Shown here piece by piece: positions 26,609 through 34,903 of a stretch of DNA of 64,000 nt (position 1 is its first letter; each line of letters starts with the position of its first letter). The DNA is from Sulfitobacter indolifex (GTDB taxonomy: Bacteria; Pseudomonadota; Alphaproteobacteria; Rhodobacterales; Rhodobacteraceae). The DNA is taken from the NCBI RefSeq assembly GCF_022788655.1, contig NZ_CP084951.1, positions 3,038,001 to 3,102,000 of the forward strand, in the 5' to 3' direction. The notes under the pieces were generated by a model. It was not told the DNA's origin. It saw only the letters and a program-made list of their open reading frames with translations, and made no database searches. Both the position numbers and the translations under genes were made by a program.

Positions 26609-27790
26609 CAATTCGCGCCCGTTCTTCTTGTGTCTTTCGACCAGCCGCTTTTGCATGTTTCCTGAAGGGATTGGCTGGGCAGACGGGCCGAAATCGCTGC
26701 TGACAACCTGATCAGGAAATAGTCGGGCGAACTCTTCACGCTGCGCATGACCAATTGTCTTTGCAGTGTCAGCGTTAAGCAGGAAACTCTCGGTCGGTGC
26801 GCCTTCTGCATAGATGATTTGATGCTCTTTAAAGATCAGATGAAAGTACTCGACCCGTTCGACCTTATCCTCGACAGTGATCCCCGGCAGCTCGGTAAGC
26901 CGGATGGCGGCGACCAGTACCGTCATCGCACCGCACATGCGTTTGACGATGCCGGACCGCGCCACCATGCGGTGCTGGCGGGACACAATAAGGTCGCGCT
27001 TGGGCAGCCCCGCGCCCAATGCGCCTGCAGTGATACGGATGGGGTAAAGCTTGGGGTTTCTGGCAAGCTCGGGCGCGTCCACACAACGCCGCAGCGCGGT
27101 GACCAGCTCTTGATAGCCGCCTTGGGTTAAGACGCGCATGCCGGGTGACAATGCCTCAACTGGCAGATCGCCCCTGTCGGTGGTGATCAACGTGCCCCGT
27201 GTGAAACAAGCTACGCCCGTCGAAACAAGGTCGCCATCCTTGCTCATCGTATCAATATCAGAGTTCCATGTCAGATCTCCCAGCAACCCACCTTTGGGCA
27301 GGTCTGAGAAATCAACGGTCATCGTGGTAAAGAGATCGCCCGCAGGGGGGCTTCCCGCCAGATTGACGATACCGGAATAGGTCACCTCAAGGTCACCGGC
27401 TAAATCCTGAGACCCCTCACCCAGCCGGAAAGGAAACCCATCAAGCGAACCGGGGGTTGAGCCGCCGTTTGGATCGTCATCCAGCGCATAGGTTGTATCA
27501 AAAACAGAGCTCGCGGGCTGGAGGTCAATCTCCATGGTTGCCAGCGGCTTGGTGGTTTCCAGATGGTGCCAATCAAAGCCGAAGGACATTTTTGAATGCT
27601 CACCGACCGCCGCGCCGTTTGTATACGCGTCCGTCGCGTGCCACGTAAGCGTTTCGGTGGTTCCATCCGCATAGGTCAGCGTGATCCGCGCGCCTTCCAG
27701 ATCGACGCCGCGCGAACTGGTATCGTCGCGGATGCCGTGGACCGTCTCATGCGGATCCTCATCTAACCTATTAATCACTATTGCGGGCAT
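26597..27790 (-). CDS. Hint-domain protein (hedgehog/intein-type)
   Basis: 397 residues from the ATG at 27790 (MPAIVINRLDEDPHET), with AGGTGGGG upstream. The N-terminal 190 residues are an unassigned, beta-rich, acidic region; the Hint domain begins at Cys195 (ACFTRGTLITTDRG), with a later VSRQHRMVA block carrying the conserved histidine. Hint modules can self-cleave, but in roseobacters this type is common on surface or secreted proteins with no proven splicing. There is no C-terminal extein, so classical splicing is unlikely. No signal peptide is visible; type I export is possible. Confidence 0.83.
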   Translation of the reverse strand: MPAIVINRLDEDPHETVHGIRDDTSSRGVDLEGARITLTYADGTTETLTWHATDAYTNGAAVGEHSKMSFGFDWHHLETTKPLATMEIDLQPASSVFDTTYALDDDPNGGSTPGSLDGFPFRLGEGSQDLAGDLEVTYSGIVNLAGSPPAGDLFTTMTVDFSDLPKGGLLGDLTWNSDIDTMSKDGDLVSTGVACFTRGTLITTDRGDLPVEALSPGMRVLTQGGYQELVTALRRCVDAPELARNPKLYPIRITAGALGAGLPKRDLIVSRQHRMVARSGIVKRMCGAMTVLVAAIRLTELPGITVEDKVERVEYFHLIFKEHQIIYAEGAPTESFLLNADTAKTIGHAQREEFARLFPDQVVSSDFGPSAQPIPSGNMQKRLVERHKKNGRELLSV

Positions 27791-27849
27791 AAACGTCCCC
27801 ACCTTTTTATAAATAACCTGCCAACCAGCAACATGAATTACCACGCCAC

Positions 27850-27870
27850 CTGTGCAGATTCTTTGCACAG
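27850..27870. promoter_or_regulatory. Inverted repeat upstream of the Hint-domain gene
   Basis: CTGTGCA and TGCACAG form perfect 7-base arms around 7 bases, 60 bases before the start codon. It may be an operator or an mRNA hairpin; this is inferred from position only. Confidence 0.3.
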
Positions 27871-27984
27871 TGCCCAGTCGTTGAGGCACATTGTCTTACG
27901 GCTGAGGAAAGGGCATGGCCACGGCAAGGATTTATTGAGGCAAGATTAAGTCCGACCTTCTGCGCAGCACCCGGCCAGACATGC

Positions 27985-28014
27985 AAAAAGCCCCGCCGTG
28001 GGGCGGGGCTTTCT
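27985..28014 (-). terminator. Terminator of rpmI-rplT
   Basis: On the minus strand AGAAAGCCCCGCCCC pairs with the GGCGGGGC side and is followed by TTTTTGC. It lies 22 bases after the rplT stop codon. Confidence 0.8.
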
Positions 28015-28035
28015 AAAATTCAATGCAAAGTCAGC

Positions 28036-28401
28036 TTAGGCTGCCAGTGCGTCCTGTGCCTGCTTGACGATCGCGCCAAAGGCTTCGGGCTCATGCACGG
28101 CCAGATCGGCCAGAACCTTACGGTCCACTTCGATACCGGCCAGCGACAGACCATTGATGAAGCGGCTGTATGTCAGCGCCTCGTCGTGGCTGCGCACGGC
28201 GGCGTTGATCCGCTGGATCCACAGAGCGCGGAAGTTGCGCTTGCGATTCTTACGGTCACGCGTTGCATATTGGTTGGCCTTGTCGACCGCCTGCGTGGCG
28301 ACCTTGAAGACGTTTTTGCGCCGACCATAATAGCCTTTTGCGGCTTTGATGATCTTTTTGTGACGCGCGTGGGTGACTGTACCACCTTTTACTCGGGACA
28401 T
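28036..28401 (-). CDS. rplT: 50S ribosomal protein L20
   Basis: 121 residues, [30 protein letters not shown], the very basic extended N-terminal tail of L20 followed by its globular part ([22 protein letters not shown]). It is an early assembly protein of the large subunit. It follows rpmI by 15 bases; infC, often the first gene of this operon, is not next to it here. Confidence 0.98.
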   Translation of the reverse strand: MSRVKGGTVTHARHKKIIKAAKGYYGRRKNVFKVATQAVDKANQYATRDRKNRKRNFRALWIQRINAAVRSHDEALTYSRFINGLSLAGIEVDRKVLADLAVHEPEAFGAIVKQAQDALAA

Positions 28402-28416
28402 CTCGGTACTCCTATA

Positions 28417-28617
28417 TCAGCGGGCGTAGGGCATGAAGCCCTTGATGATCTTTGCATCGGGCTCGGACAGTGTTGTCGTGCCGCGTGCGTTACGGATGAA
28501 CTTGTTGGTCCGTTTGATCATGCCGTGCTGTTTGCCAGCTTGGCTGCCGATGACCTTACCAGTCGCCGAGACCTTAAAGCGCTTTTTGGCGCTCGATTTC
28601 GTCTTCATCTTGGGCAT
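28417..28617 (-). CDS. rpmI: 50S ribosomal protein L35
   Basis: 66 residues, [20 protein letters not shown], the standard L35 length and basic composition. It is co-transcribed with rplT downstream. Confidence 0.98.
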   Translation of the reverse strand: MPKMKTKSSAKKRFKVSATGKVIGSQAGKQHGMIKRTNKFIRNARGTTTLSEPDAKIIKGFMPYAR

Positions 28618-28753
28618 TTCCGTCTCCGTCTTTTGAGTTCGGTATAAACACGACTCGGCATGCCACTTTCGGCCGGTCGTGCAGGCTAAGATGCGCCGTA
28701 TAGGCGCGCTTGGCTAAGGATGCAAGAGGTTTTGAGCGGCGCGGCAAACAGCC

Positions 28754-28978
28754 CTAGGGCAGCAGGTCTGCCACAACCGAGACAAAGACATCCGGCAGGT
28801 TCTCAAAGGAATAGCGCCCCGGATTTTTCTGCAATGCGTAAACAATCAAGCCGCCGGCAATCAGGACCGTGATCGCCGAGACGCGCGGCGACCGACGATC
28901 GGTCACCGCAGAGAGTATTGAGGGGATCGACAACACCGCCAGAACGATGCCCACGACCATAGTCAAATCAGAGTTCAC
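28754..28978 (-). CDS. Small two-segment membrane protein of unknown function
   Basis: 74 residues with two hydrophobic segments (about 5-23, LTMVVGIVLAVLSIPSILS, and 35-50, AITVLIAGGLIVYALQ) separated by a short basic loop (TDRRSPR), then a C-terminal tail. I do not recognise a named family. It sits between pyk and rpmI on the same strand, 27 bases after pyk, so it may be the last gene of the pyk transcript. Confidence 0.65.
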   Translation of the reverse strand: MNSDLTMVVGIVLAVLSIPSILSAVTDRRSPRVSAITVLIAGGLIVYALQKNPGRYSFENLPDVFVSVVADLLP

Positions 28979-29005
28979 GCACGCCCTCCCCTTACTGGGG
29001 AAAGG

Positions 29006-30451
29006 CTACTCTGGATCAGAGGCGTAAATCAAACGTTCGTCGCAAGGGGCCACCCGCAGGATGTTGGTGCTGCCCGGCACGTTGAAGGGCACGCCTGCGG
29101 TCACCACGATATGATCCTCCGGCCCGGCGTACCCCTCTGACAAGGCAGCGCGCGCCGCGCTGATGACAGCCAGTTTAAACCGATCATGCCCATCGGTGAT
29201 GATGCAATTCGTCCCCCAGCTTAGCGCCAGACGACGGGCAGTGTTCACCAAAGGCGACAGCGCGATGATTGGTACACGGGGCCGCTCGCGTGCGGTCAGC
29301 AGCGCTGTGGTCCCCGATTGGGTGAAACAGCAAATCGCCTTGATGTCCGTCGTCTCCGCAATCTCACGCGCGGCGGCAACGATCCCATCGGCCACGGTGG
29401 TCCGAACGGCGGTACGCGAGGATTCGATGATCTGCGTATAAGTCGGATCGGCCTCAACCTCTTGGGCGACATTGTCCATCGTTGCCACGGCTTCCAATGG
29501 GTAGTCCCCAGCGGCGGACTCGGCGCTCAGCATCACAGCATCCGCGCCTTCATAGATCGCAGTGGCCACGTCCGACACTTCGGCGCGGGTCGGCATCGGG
29601 CTTTCGATCATCGATTCCAGCATCTGCGTGGCCACGATCACCGGCTTGGCCGCCGCGCGGCATTTGCGCACCAGACGCTTTTGGATCGGCGGCACGTTCT
29701 GCACCGGCAGTTCCACGCCCAGATCGCCGCGCGCCACCATAATGCCATCGCTGACCTCAAGGATGGCTTCAAAACGCTCTACCGCCGATGGCTTTTCGAT
29801 CTTCGACAGGATTGCGGCCCGGCCTTTAACCAGATCACGCGCTTCGGTCACATCTTCAGGCCGCTGCACAAAGCTGAGGGCGAGCCAGTCGACACCCAAT
29901 TCGCAGACAAATTCCAGATCTGCCCGGTCTTTCTCCGACAGGGCCGCCAAGGGCAGCAGCACGTCGGGCACGTTCACACCTTTGCGGTTCGAGATCACAC
30001 CACCTGTCACCACCTCGCAATCGGCGAAATCAGGGCCACAGTCGCGCACCTTCAGACGGATTTTACCGTCATTGACCAGCAGGCTCGCGCCCGGCTCTAA
30101 CGCCGCGAAAATTTCAGGATGCGGCAGGCAAACACGATTCACATCGCCCGGCGTCTCATCAAGGTCCAGCCGGAAGGCGGCACCCACTTCCAACGTTGGG
30201 CCGTCTCCTTGGAACACGCCCACACGCAGCTTTGGCCCCTGAAGGTCAGCCAAAATGCCAATTGCGCCGCCGGTCTCTTTTTCAATTTCGCGGATGATTC
30301 GGTGTTTCTCGCGGATCTCGTCATGGCTGCCGTGGCTCATGTTCAGCCGAAAGACATCTGCACCCGCTTTGTGCAATGCGCCGATCATCTCGCGTGTCTC
30401 AGAGGCCGGCCCAAGCGTGGCCACGATCTTTACATTGCGCAAACGTCTCAT
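29006..30451 (-). CDS. pyk: Pyruvate kinase
   Basis: 481 residues. Converts phosphoenolpyruvate and ADP to pyruvate and ATP, the final glycolytic step. It opens with RRLRNVKIVATLGPAS and contains MSHGSHDE, the active-site ILSKIEKPSAVERF lysine region and the MVARGDLGVELP signature for the Mg site, then a C-terminal allosteric domain (GTNCIITDGHDRF). Full-length and unremarkable. Confidence 0.97.
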   Translation of the reverse strand: MRRLRNVKIVATLGPASETREMIGALHKAGADVFRLNMSHGSHDEIREKHRIIREIEKETGGAIGILADLQGPKLRVGVFQGDGPTLEVGAAFRLDLDETPGDVNRVCLPHPEIFAALEPGASLLVNDGKIRLKVRDCGPDFADCEVVTGGVISNRKGVNVPDVLLPLAALSEKDRADLEFVCELGVDWLALSFVQRPEDVTEARDLVKGRAAILSKIEKPSAVERFEAILEVSDGIMVARGDLGVELPVQNVPPIQKRLVRKCRAAAKPVIVATQMLESMIESPMPTRAEVSDVATAIYEGADAVMLSAESAAGDYPLEAVATMDNVAQEVEADPTYTQIIESSRTAVRTTVADGIVAAAREIAETTDIKAICCFTQSGTTALLTARERPRVPIIALSPLVNTARRLALSWGTNCIITDGHDRFKLAVISAARAALSEGYAGPEDHIVVTAGVPFNVPGSTNILRVAPCDERLIYASDPE

Positions 30452-30605
30452 ATCTGTTCCTTCGTGTCCTGTGTCGCCCCATGGGGAATGTTAACGGTAA
30501 CATCGACTTGTTGATGGCCTACCGCCCCTATGTGTGCCTGTCAAAGGTTTCATCAGAATGACGGCCTATCGCTCTGCCGTCCAGCCATATGAAAAGGAAG
30601 CTGCC

Positions 30606-30917
30606 ATGCCCAGCCAACAAGAAATCGAACTGCAAGCCGCCGCTTTTCGCCGCTTGCAAAAGCACCTGATGGAAGACCGGACCGATGTACAGAACATCGA
30701 CATGATGAACCTCGCCGGGTTTTGCCGCAACTGCCTGTCGCGCTGGTACCAAGAAGCCGCAAACGAGCGTGGCATCGACATGGGCAAGGAAGAGGCGCGC
30801 GAGCTGTTCTACGGGATGACGATGGATGATTGGAAAGCCAACTATCAGACCGAAGCGAAGGACAGCCAGAAAGAGGCGTTCAAGACCGCCTTCGAGGAGA
30901 ATGTCGGGAAGGGCTAA
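30606..30917 (+). CDS. DUF1244 family protein
   Basis: 103 residues from the ATG at 30606 (MPSQQEIELQAAAFRRLQKHL), with AAAAGGAAG upstream. The diagnostic block MMNLAGFCRNCLSRWYQEAA carries two conserved cysteines spaced C-x2-C, and a short helical C-terminus follows. The family is widespread in proteobacteria and structurally known but without a firm function. The frame is open 24 codons further upstream without family similarity. Divergent from pyk. Confidence 0.83.
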   Translation: MPSQQEIELQAAAFRRLQKHLMEDRTDVQNIDMMNLAGFCRNCLSRWYQEAANERGIDMGKEEARELFYGMTMDDWKANYQTEAKDSQKEAFKTAFEENVGKG

Positions 30918-31056
30918 ATTGGACCATCAAATCGAAACAATACCCGATCATAGATCAGCATTGACCCCATAGAAGAAACAAAAAAGCTTACATGCGACTT
31001 GATTGAAACCTATATCCAGGCAAGCATTCAAGGCGTTCTTCTCAGGAGATTGCCCT

Positions 31057-32043
31057 ATGCTTGCCCTTTTCGCTTTACCTGCATTGTTGGGCCTCGGCCT
31101 TATCTTCAATATCATCGACGACGATTCAGAAGAGGATCGCCCCGAAGACCCGCCCGAGCCGCCGGATACTTTGTTTGTGCCCGATGACGTCGAATCCTTT
31201 CGTGGCTCCGATGGCGATGACATCATCGTCGCGCGGGATGATGGCGGATTTATAGCAGGGCGTGAGGGCGACGATACGATTACCGGAAGTGACAACGTTG
31301 ATGATATCGCGGGCCACGACGGCAATGATGTTATCGACGCCCGTGGTGGCGACGACCGCGTTTGGGGTGACTTCGGCGATGACACGATCACTTTGGGCGA
31401 CGGCGCAGATCGCGGCATTGGCGGCAATGGCGATGATAACATCAATGGCGGCGCGGGCGATGACCATATAAGCGGCGAGAACGACGATGACACGCTGATC
31501 GGCGGCGCGGGCAACGACACGCTCACCGGGGGGTATGGCGATGATCTGATCTACATGGGTGAGGGCGACGACAGCGGCGCGGCCTATGGTTTAGTGAATT
31601 GGGGCAATGATACGGTCTACGGTGGGACGGGCGATGATGTCATCCTCGAAGGCCGAGGCTATGACGCGCTTTATGGCGAAGCGGGTGACGATGTGATCCG
31701 CGCGCTGGACGGCACCAGTTCCCCTGATACGGTCGATGGCGGCGCGGGCAACGATCATCTGCTGCTCGATGATGGCGACATAGGCACGGGCGGCGACGGC
31801 GAAGACCTTTTTAGCCTCAATCATTCGGACTATGCCGAAGAACCAGCGATCATAATCACTGATTTCAATACCGATGACGATCTACTCTCCATCGATACAT
31901 ATTCAACCGATCCGGTGGAGCTGATCCACGACCCAGACCGCGCAGCCGTTTTGGTGCAAAGAACGGGCGTGACCCTCGGCATATTGGAAGGGCTAAGCGA
32001 GGCGGACATTCCGAACATCAGCCTCGTGGAATTCGCCGCCTAA
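31057..32043 (+). CDS. Small RTX (hemolysin-type calcium-binding repeat) protein
   Basis: 328 residues from the ATG at 31057, with AGGAG eight bases upstream. A short hydrophobic start (MLALFALPALLGLGLIFNII) is followed by an acidic proline-rich linker and about a dozen GGxGxDxhx nonapeptide repeats (residues 50-240; GGAGDDHIS, GGAGNDTLT, GGYGDDLIY, GGTGDDVIL). The last part (IIITDFNTDDDLLSID) resembles the C-terminal RTX secretion region. No enzymatic domain is visible, so it is not a toxin by sequence. Calcium binding and export or surface attachment are inferred. Confidence 0.85.
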   Translation: MLALFALPALLGLGLIFNIIDDDSEEDRPEDPPEPPDTLFVPDDVESFRGSDGDDIIVARDDGGFIAGREGDDTITGSDNVDDIAGHDGNDVIDARGGDDRVWGDFGDDTITLGDGADRGIGGNGDDNINGGAGDDHISGENDDDTLIGGAGNDTLTGGYGDDLIYMGEGDDSGAAYGLVNWGNDTVYGGTGDDVILEGRGYDALYGEAGDDVIRALDGTSSPDTVDGGAGNDHLLLDDGDIGTGGDGEDLFSLNHSDYAEEPAIIITDFNTDDDLLSIDTYSTDPVELIHDPDRAAVLVQRTGVTLGILEGLSEADIPNISLVEFAA

Positions 32044-32060
32044 CCGCAAACAGGGGGCCG

Positions 32061-32519
32061 CTAAAACAGGTAGAGCACGAGCCAATCCGCCTTCAGTGCG
32101 GGCCGCTCCGCGCCCTCGACCTCAACCGTGGCCGCGAAACGGGCCATCAGATCGCCGCGCCCTCGCGTCTGTGCCTCGGCCAATGTGAACCGCCCGCGGA
32201 TACGCTTGCCTGAATGCACAGGCGCTATGAACCGCACGCTGTCGAACCCATAGTTGATCGACGCCTTCGCCCCCGCCATCACCGGCAGCGCGCCATAGGC
32301 CATGCCCGACATCATCGACAGGGTCAGCATCCCATGCGCCACGGTGCCGCCGAAATCGGTTTCTGCGGCGCGGACGAGATCGACATGGATGAACTGATGA
32401 TCCTCGGTCACATCGGCAAAAGCGTCGATCCGCGCCTGATCCATCATAAACCACGGCGAAACACCCAGCTCACGGCCCACGGCGGCTTCCATCTCTGCCC
32501 GGTCAATCTCGTTGCGCAT
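32061..32519 (-). CDS. MaoC-like hot-dog hydratase
   Basis: 152 residues from the ATG at 32519 with GGAGG five bases upstream. The R-hydratase motif is present: DVTEDHQFIHVD, with the catalytic Asp and His, and GGTVAHGMLTLSMM as the second helix. Such enzymes hydrate (R)-specific enoyl-CoA thioesters in fatty acid, PHB or ethylmalonyl-CoA metabolism. Substrate unknown. It is a single gene, divergent from the DMT transporter. Confidence 0.88.
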   Translation of the reverse strand: MRNEIDRAEMEAAVGRELGVSPWFMMDQARIDAFADVTEDHQFIHVDLVRAAETDFGGTVAHGMLTLSMMSGMAYGALPVMAGAKASINYGFDSVRFIAPVHSGKRIRGRFTLAEAQTRGRGDLMARFAATVEVEGAERPALKADWLVLYLF

Positions 32520-32625
32520 CACTGCCTCCTGCCCGCGCCACCCTAGCCACGATCCCCCGCCCGGCGAAAGCCCTTGCGTCCGGCGGGCCAACTTACATGC
32601 TGGATGAAACCAAAGCGGAGACATC

Positions 32626-33069
32626 ATGAACACCCCAATCCTTGCCCTTATCATCGTGGCCGTCGCAGGGGCCGCCGTGGCTTTGCAGACGCCGATCAAC
32701 GCCGCCTTGGGCCGCAACATCGGCAGCGGTGTGGCTGCGGCGGCGGTATCTTTTGGCGTGGGCTTTGCGATACTCTTGGCGGTGCTGCTGATACGCGGCG
32801 AGCTGGGTGCGTTGCCACGTGCGTTTTCCGCGCCGCCGGTCTTGCTGTTGGGTGGGGTGCTCGGGGCATTCTACGTCTGGTCGGTGCTCTGGGCGATCCC
32901 GACGCTGGGGGCGCTTACGGTGATCTCGGCGCTGATCCTCGGCCAACTCAGCGCAGCACTGGTCATTGATGCGACGGGGCTTTTAGGCCTAACGGTGCAG
33001 GCCATCACCCCCACCCGCATCGCCGCCGCCGCGCTGGTGGCGGCGGGGCTTGTTTTATCGCGGTTCTGA
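32626..33069 (+). CDS. DMT-family transporter, DUF606/YdcZ type
   Basis: 147 residues with five predicted membrane segments and the short one-repeat architecture of the DUF606 group (QTPINAALGRNIGSGVAAA at the first loop; ALTVISALILGQLSAALVID near the middle). Such half-size members probably dimerise. Substrate unknown. Its end is 3 bases from the converging dat gene. Confidence 0.87.
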   Translation: MNTPILALIIVAVAGAAVALQTPINAALGRNIGSGVAAAAVSFGVGFAILLAVLLIRGELGALPRAFSAPPVLLLGGVLGAFYVWSVLWAIPTLGALTVISALILGQLSAALVIDATGLLGLTVQAITPTRIAAAALVAAGLVLSRF

Positions 33070-33072
33070 GCG

Positions 33073-33933
33073 TCAGATCGCGGTTTTGCGCATCTCTTCG
33101 AGATAGATTTCGCGCAGACGCGGGGCAAGCTTACCTGGCGTGCCGCTGCCAACCTTGGCGCCGTCAATCTCAACCACAGGCGTCACGAAGGCGCTGGCCG
33201 AGGTCACAAACGCCTCATCCGCCTGCTGCGCCTCTTCGATGGTAAAGTTACGCTCTTCCACCTGCATCTGCGCCTCACGGGCCAGTTCCAGCACCGCCTT
33301 GCGGGTGATGCCGTGCAGGATATCGCTGGAGGTTTCGCGCGTGACGATCTTGCCGTCTTTCACGATATAGGCGTTGTTCGATGTGCCCTCGGTGACGAAA
33401 CCATCCTCAACCATCCAAGCATCTTCAACACCGGCCTTCTTGGCCATCATCTTGCCCATCGACGGGTAAAGCAGTTGCACCGTTTTAATGTCACGGCGGC
33501 CCCAGCGGATGTCCTCAATGCTGATCACGCGGATGCCGTCACGCGCGGCCGGATTGTCGGCCAGCCCTGGCTTCGACTGGGTGAACAGCACCAGCGAAGG
33601 CGCGGTGGTTTCGGGATCAGGGAAGGCAAAATCGCGGTCGCCATCCGACCCGCGCGTAACCTGAAGATAGATCAGCCCGTCTTTGATGTCGTTCAGGCGC
33701 ACCAATTCGCGGTGGATTTCCAACAGCTCTTCGGTGGTGGCAGGCGCGCGCATGTCGAGCTCGTTCATCGAACGGGTCAGGCGTTCGGCATGGCCGTCGA
33801 AAGCGATCAGCTTGCCATCCAGCACGCTCGTCACCTCATAGACCCCATCGGCCATCAGAAACCCCCGGTCAAAGATCGAGATCTTGGCCTGATCCTCGGG
33901 TAGGTATTCGCCGTTTACATAGACAGTTCTCAT
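33073..33933 (-). CDS. dat: D-amino-acid transaminase
   Basis: 286 residues from the ATG at 33933 (MRTVYVNGEYLPEDQAKISIF), preceded by GGGG six bases upstream. Class IV PLP transaminase motifs: DRGFLMADGVYEV, the PLP lysine in RRDIKTVQLL and EGTSNNAYIVKDG. Such enzymes move the amino group of D-alanine and others to 2-oxoglutarate, producing D-glutamate. It is the last gene of dgcN-dgcA-dat, and D-glutamate is the substrate of the two genes before it, so the three form one route. A branched-chain L-substrate role is possible but fits context less well. Confidence 0.88.
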   Translation of the reverse strand: MRTVYVNGEYLPEDQAKISIFDRGFLMADGVYEVTSVLDGKLIAFDGHAERLTRSMNELDMRAPATTEELLEIHRELVRLNDIKDGLIYLQVTRGSDGDRDFAFPDPETTAPSLVLFTQSKPGLADNPAARDGIRVISIEDIRWGRRDIKTVQLLYPSMGKMMAKKAGVEDAWMVEDGFVTEGTSNNAYIVKDGKIVTRETSSDILHGITRKAVLELAREAQMQVEERNFTIEEAQQADEAFVTSASAFVTPVVEIDGAKVGSGTPGKLAPRLREIYLEEMRKTAI

Positions 33934-33935
33934 GG

Positions 33936-34901
33936 TCACCCCCAGAGCGCGGCCACGGGGGGATGCACGCCCGCGCCGTCAAATTTCAATGCATTCTCGC
34001 GGTCTTCGGCCAGAAGCAGCGGGCCGTCAAGATCAACCACCTTTGCGCCTTGGGCCACCAGCGTCGCGGGGGCCATGGCCAGCGACGATCCGACCATACA
34101 GCCGACCATCACGTCGAACCCTTCGGCAAGTGCTGCATCACGCAGCGCCAGCGCTTCGGTCAACCCGCCGGTCTTGTCGAGCTTGATGTTCACCACATCG
34201 TATTTGCCCTTGAGGCCCGGCAGGCTGGCGCGGTCATGACAGCTTTCGTCGGCGCAGACGGGCACGGGCCGGTCCATGCCCAACAGCGCGTCGTCTTCAC
34301 CTGCGGGCAGAGGTTGTTCAACCAGCGCCACACCAAGACGCACCAGATGCGGCGCAAGATCGGCGTAGACCTCGGCCGACCAGCCCTCATTGGCGTCGAT
34401 GATGATCGTGGCCTCCGGCGCACCCGCGCGTACGGCTTCAAGGCGCGGCATGTCATCGGGCGTGCCGAGTTTGATCTTGAGCAGGGGCCGGTGGCTGTGC
34501 TTCGCCGCCTGCGCGCGCATTGCCTCGGGCGCGTCCAGTGACAGGGTATAGGCCGTGACCTCCGGCCCCGGCGCGGTCAACCCGGCCAGCTCCCACACGC
34601 GTTTGCCCGCACGTTTGGCCTCCAGATCCCACAGCGCGCAGTCCACTGCATTACGGGCAGCACCCGCCGGCAGCAGATCATAGAGCGCTTGCCGCGTGAT
34701 ATCGCCGGGCAGGCCATTAATCTCTGCAGTGACCGATTCGAGGGTTTCGTCATAGCGGGCGTAGGGCACGCATTCGCCCCAGCCGGTCACGCCGCCATCG
34801 GTGATGCGGACGGTCAGCACTTTAGCCTCGGTCCGCGAGCCACGACTGATGGTAAAGACCTGCGCCAGTTTGAATGTATCTGCGATAACGTCGATCTGCA
34901 T
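33936..34901 (-). CDS. dgcA: N-acetyl-D-glutamate racemase DgcA (enolase superfamily)
   Basis: 321 residues (MQIDVIADTFKLAQVFTISRG). Dipeptide-epimerase-like enolase fold: the first catalytic lysine in LLKIKLG, metal ligands in IIDANEGW, ALVEQPLP and CADESCHD, and the second catalytic lysine in NIKLDKTGG. In marine proteobacteria the DgcN-DgcA pair converts D-glutamate by acetylation, then racemisation of the N-acetyl group to the L form. The adjacent DUF1611 gene supports this over a general dipeptide epimerase. Its start lies 3 bases past the end of dgcN on the minus strand. Confidence 0.88.
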   Translation of the reverse strand: MQIDVIADTFKLAQVFTISRGSRTEAKVLTVRITDGGVTGWGECVPYARYDETLESVTAEINGLPGDITRQALYDLLPAGAARNAVDCALWDLEAKRAGKRVWELAGLTAPGPEVTAYTLSLDAPEAMRAQAAKHSHRPLLKIKLGTPDDMPRLEAVRAGAPEATIIIDANEGWSAEVYADLAPHLVRLGVALVEQPLPAGEDDALLGMDRPVPVCADESCHDRASLPGLKGKYDVVNIKLDKTGGLTEALALRDAALAEGFDVMVGCMVGSSLAMAPATLVAQGAKVVDLDGPLLLAEDRENALKFDGAGVHPPVAALWG

Positions 34902-34903
34902 GG

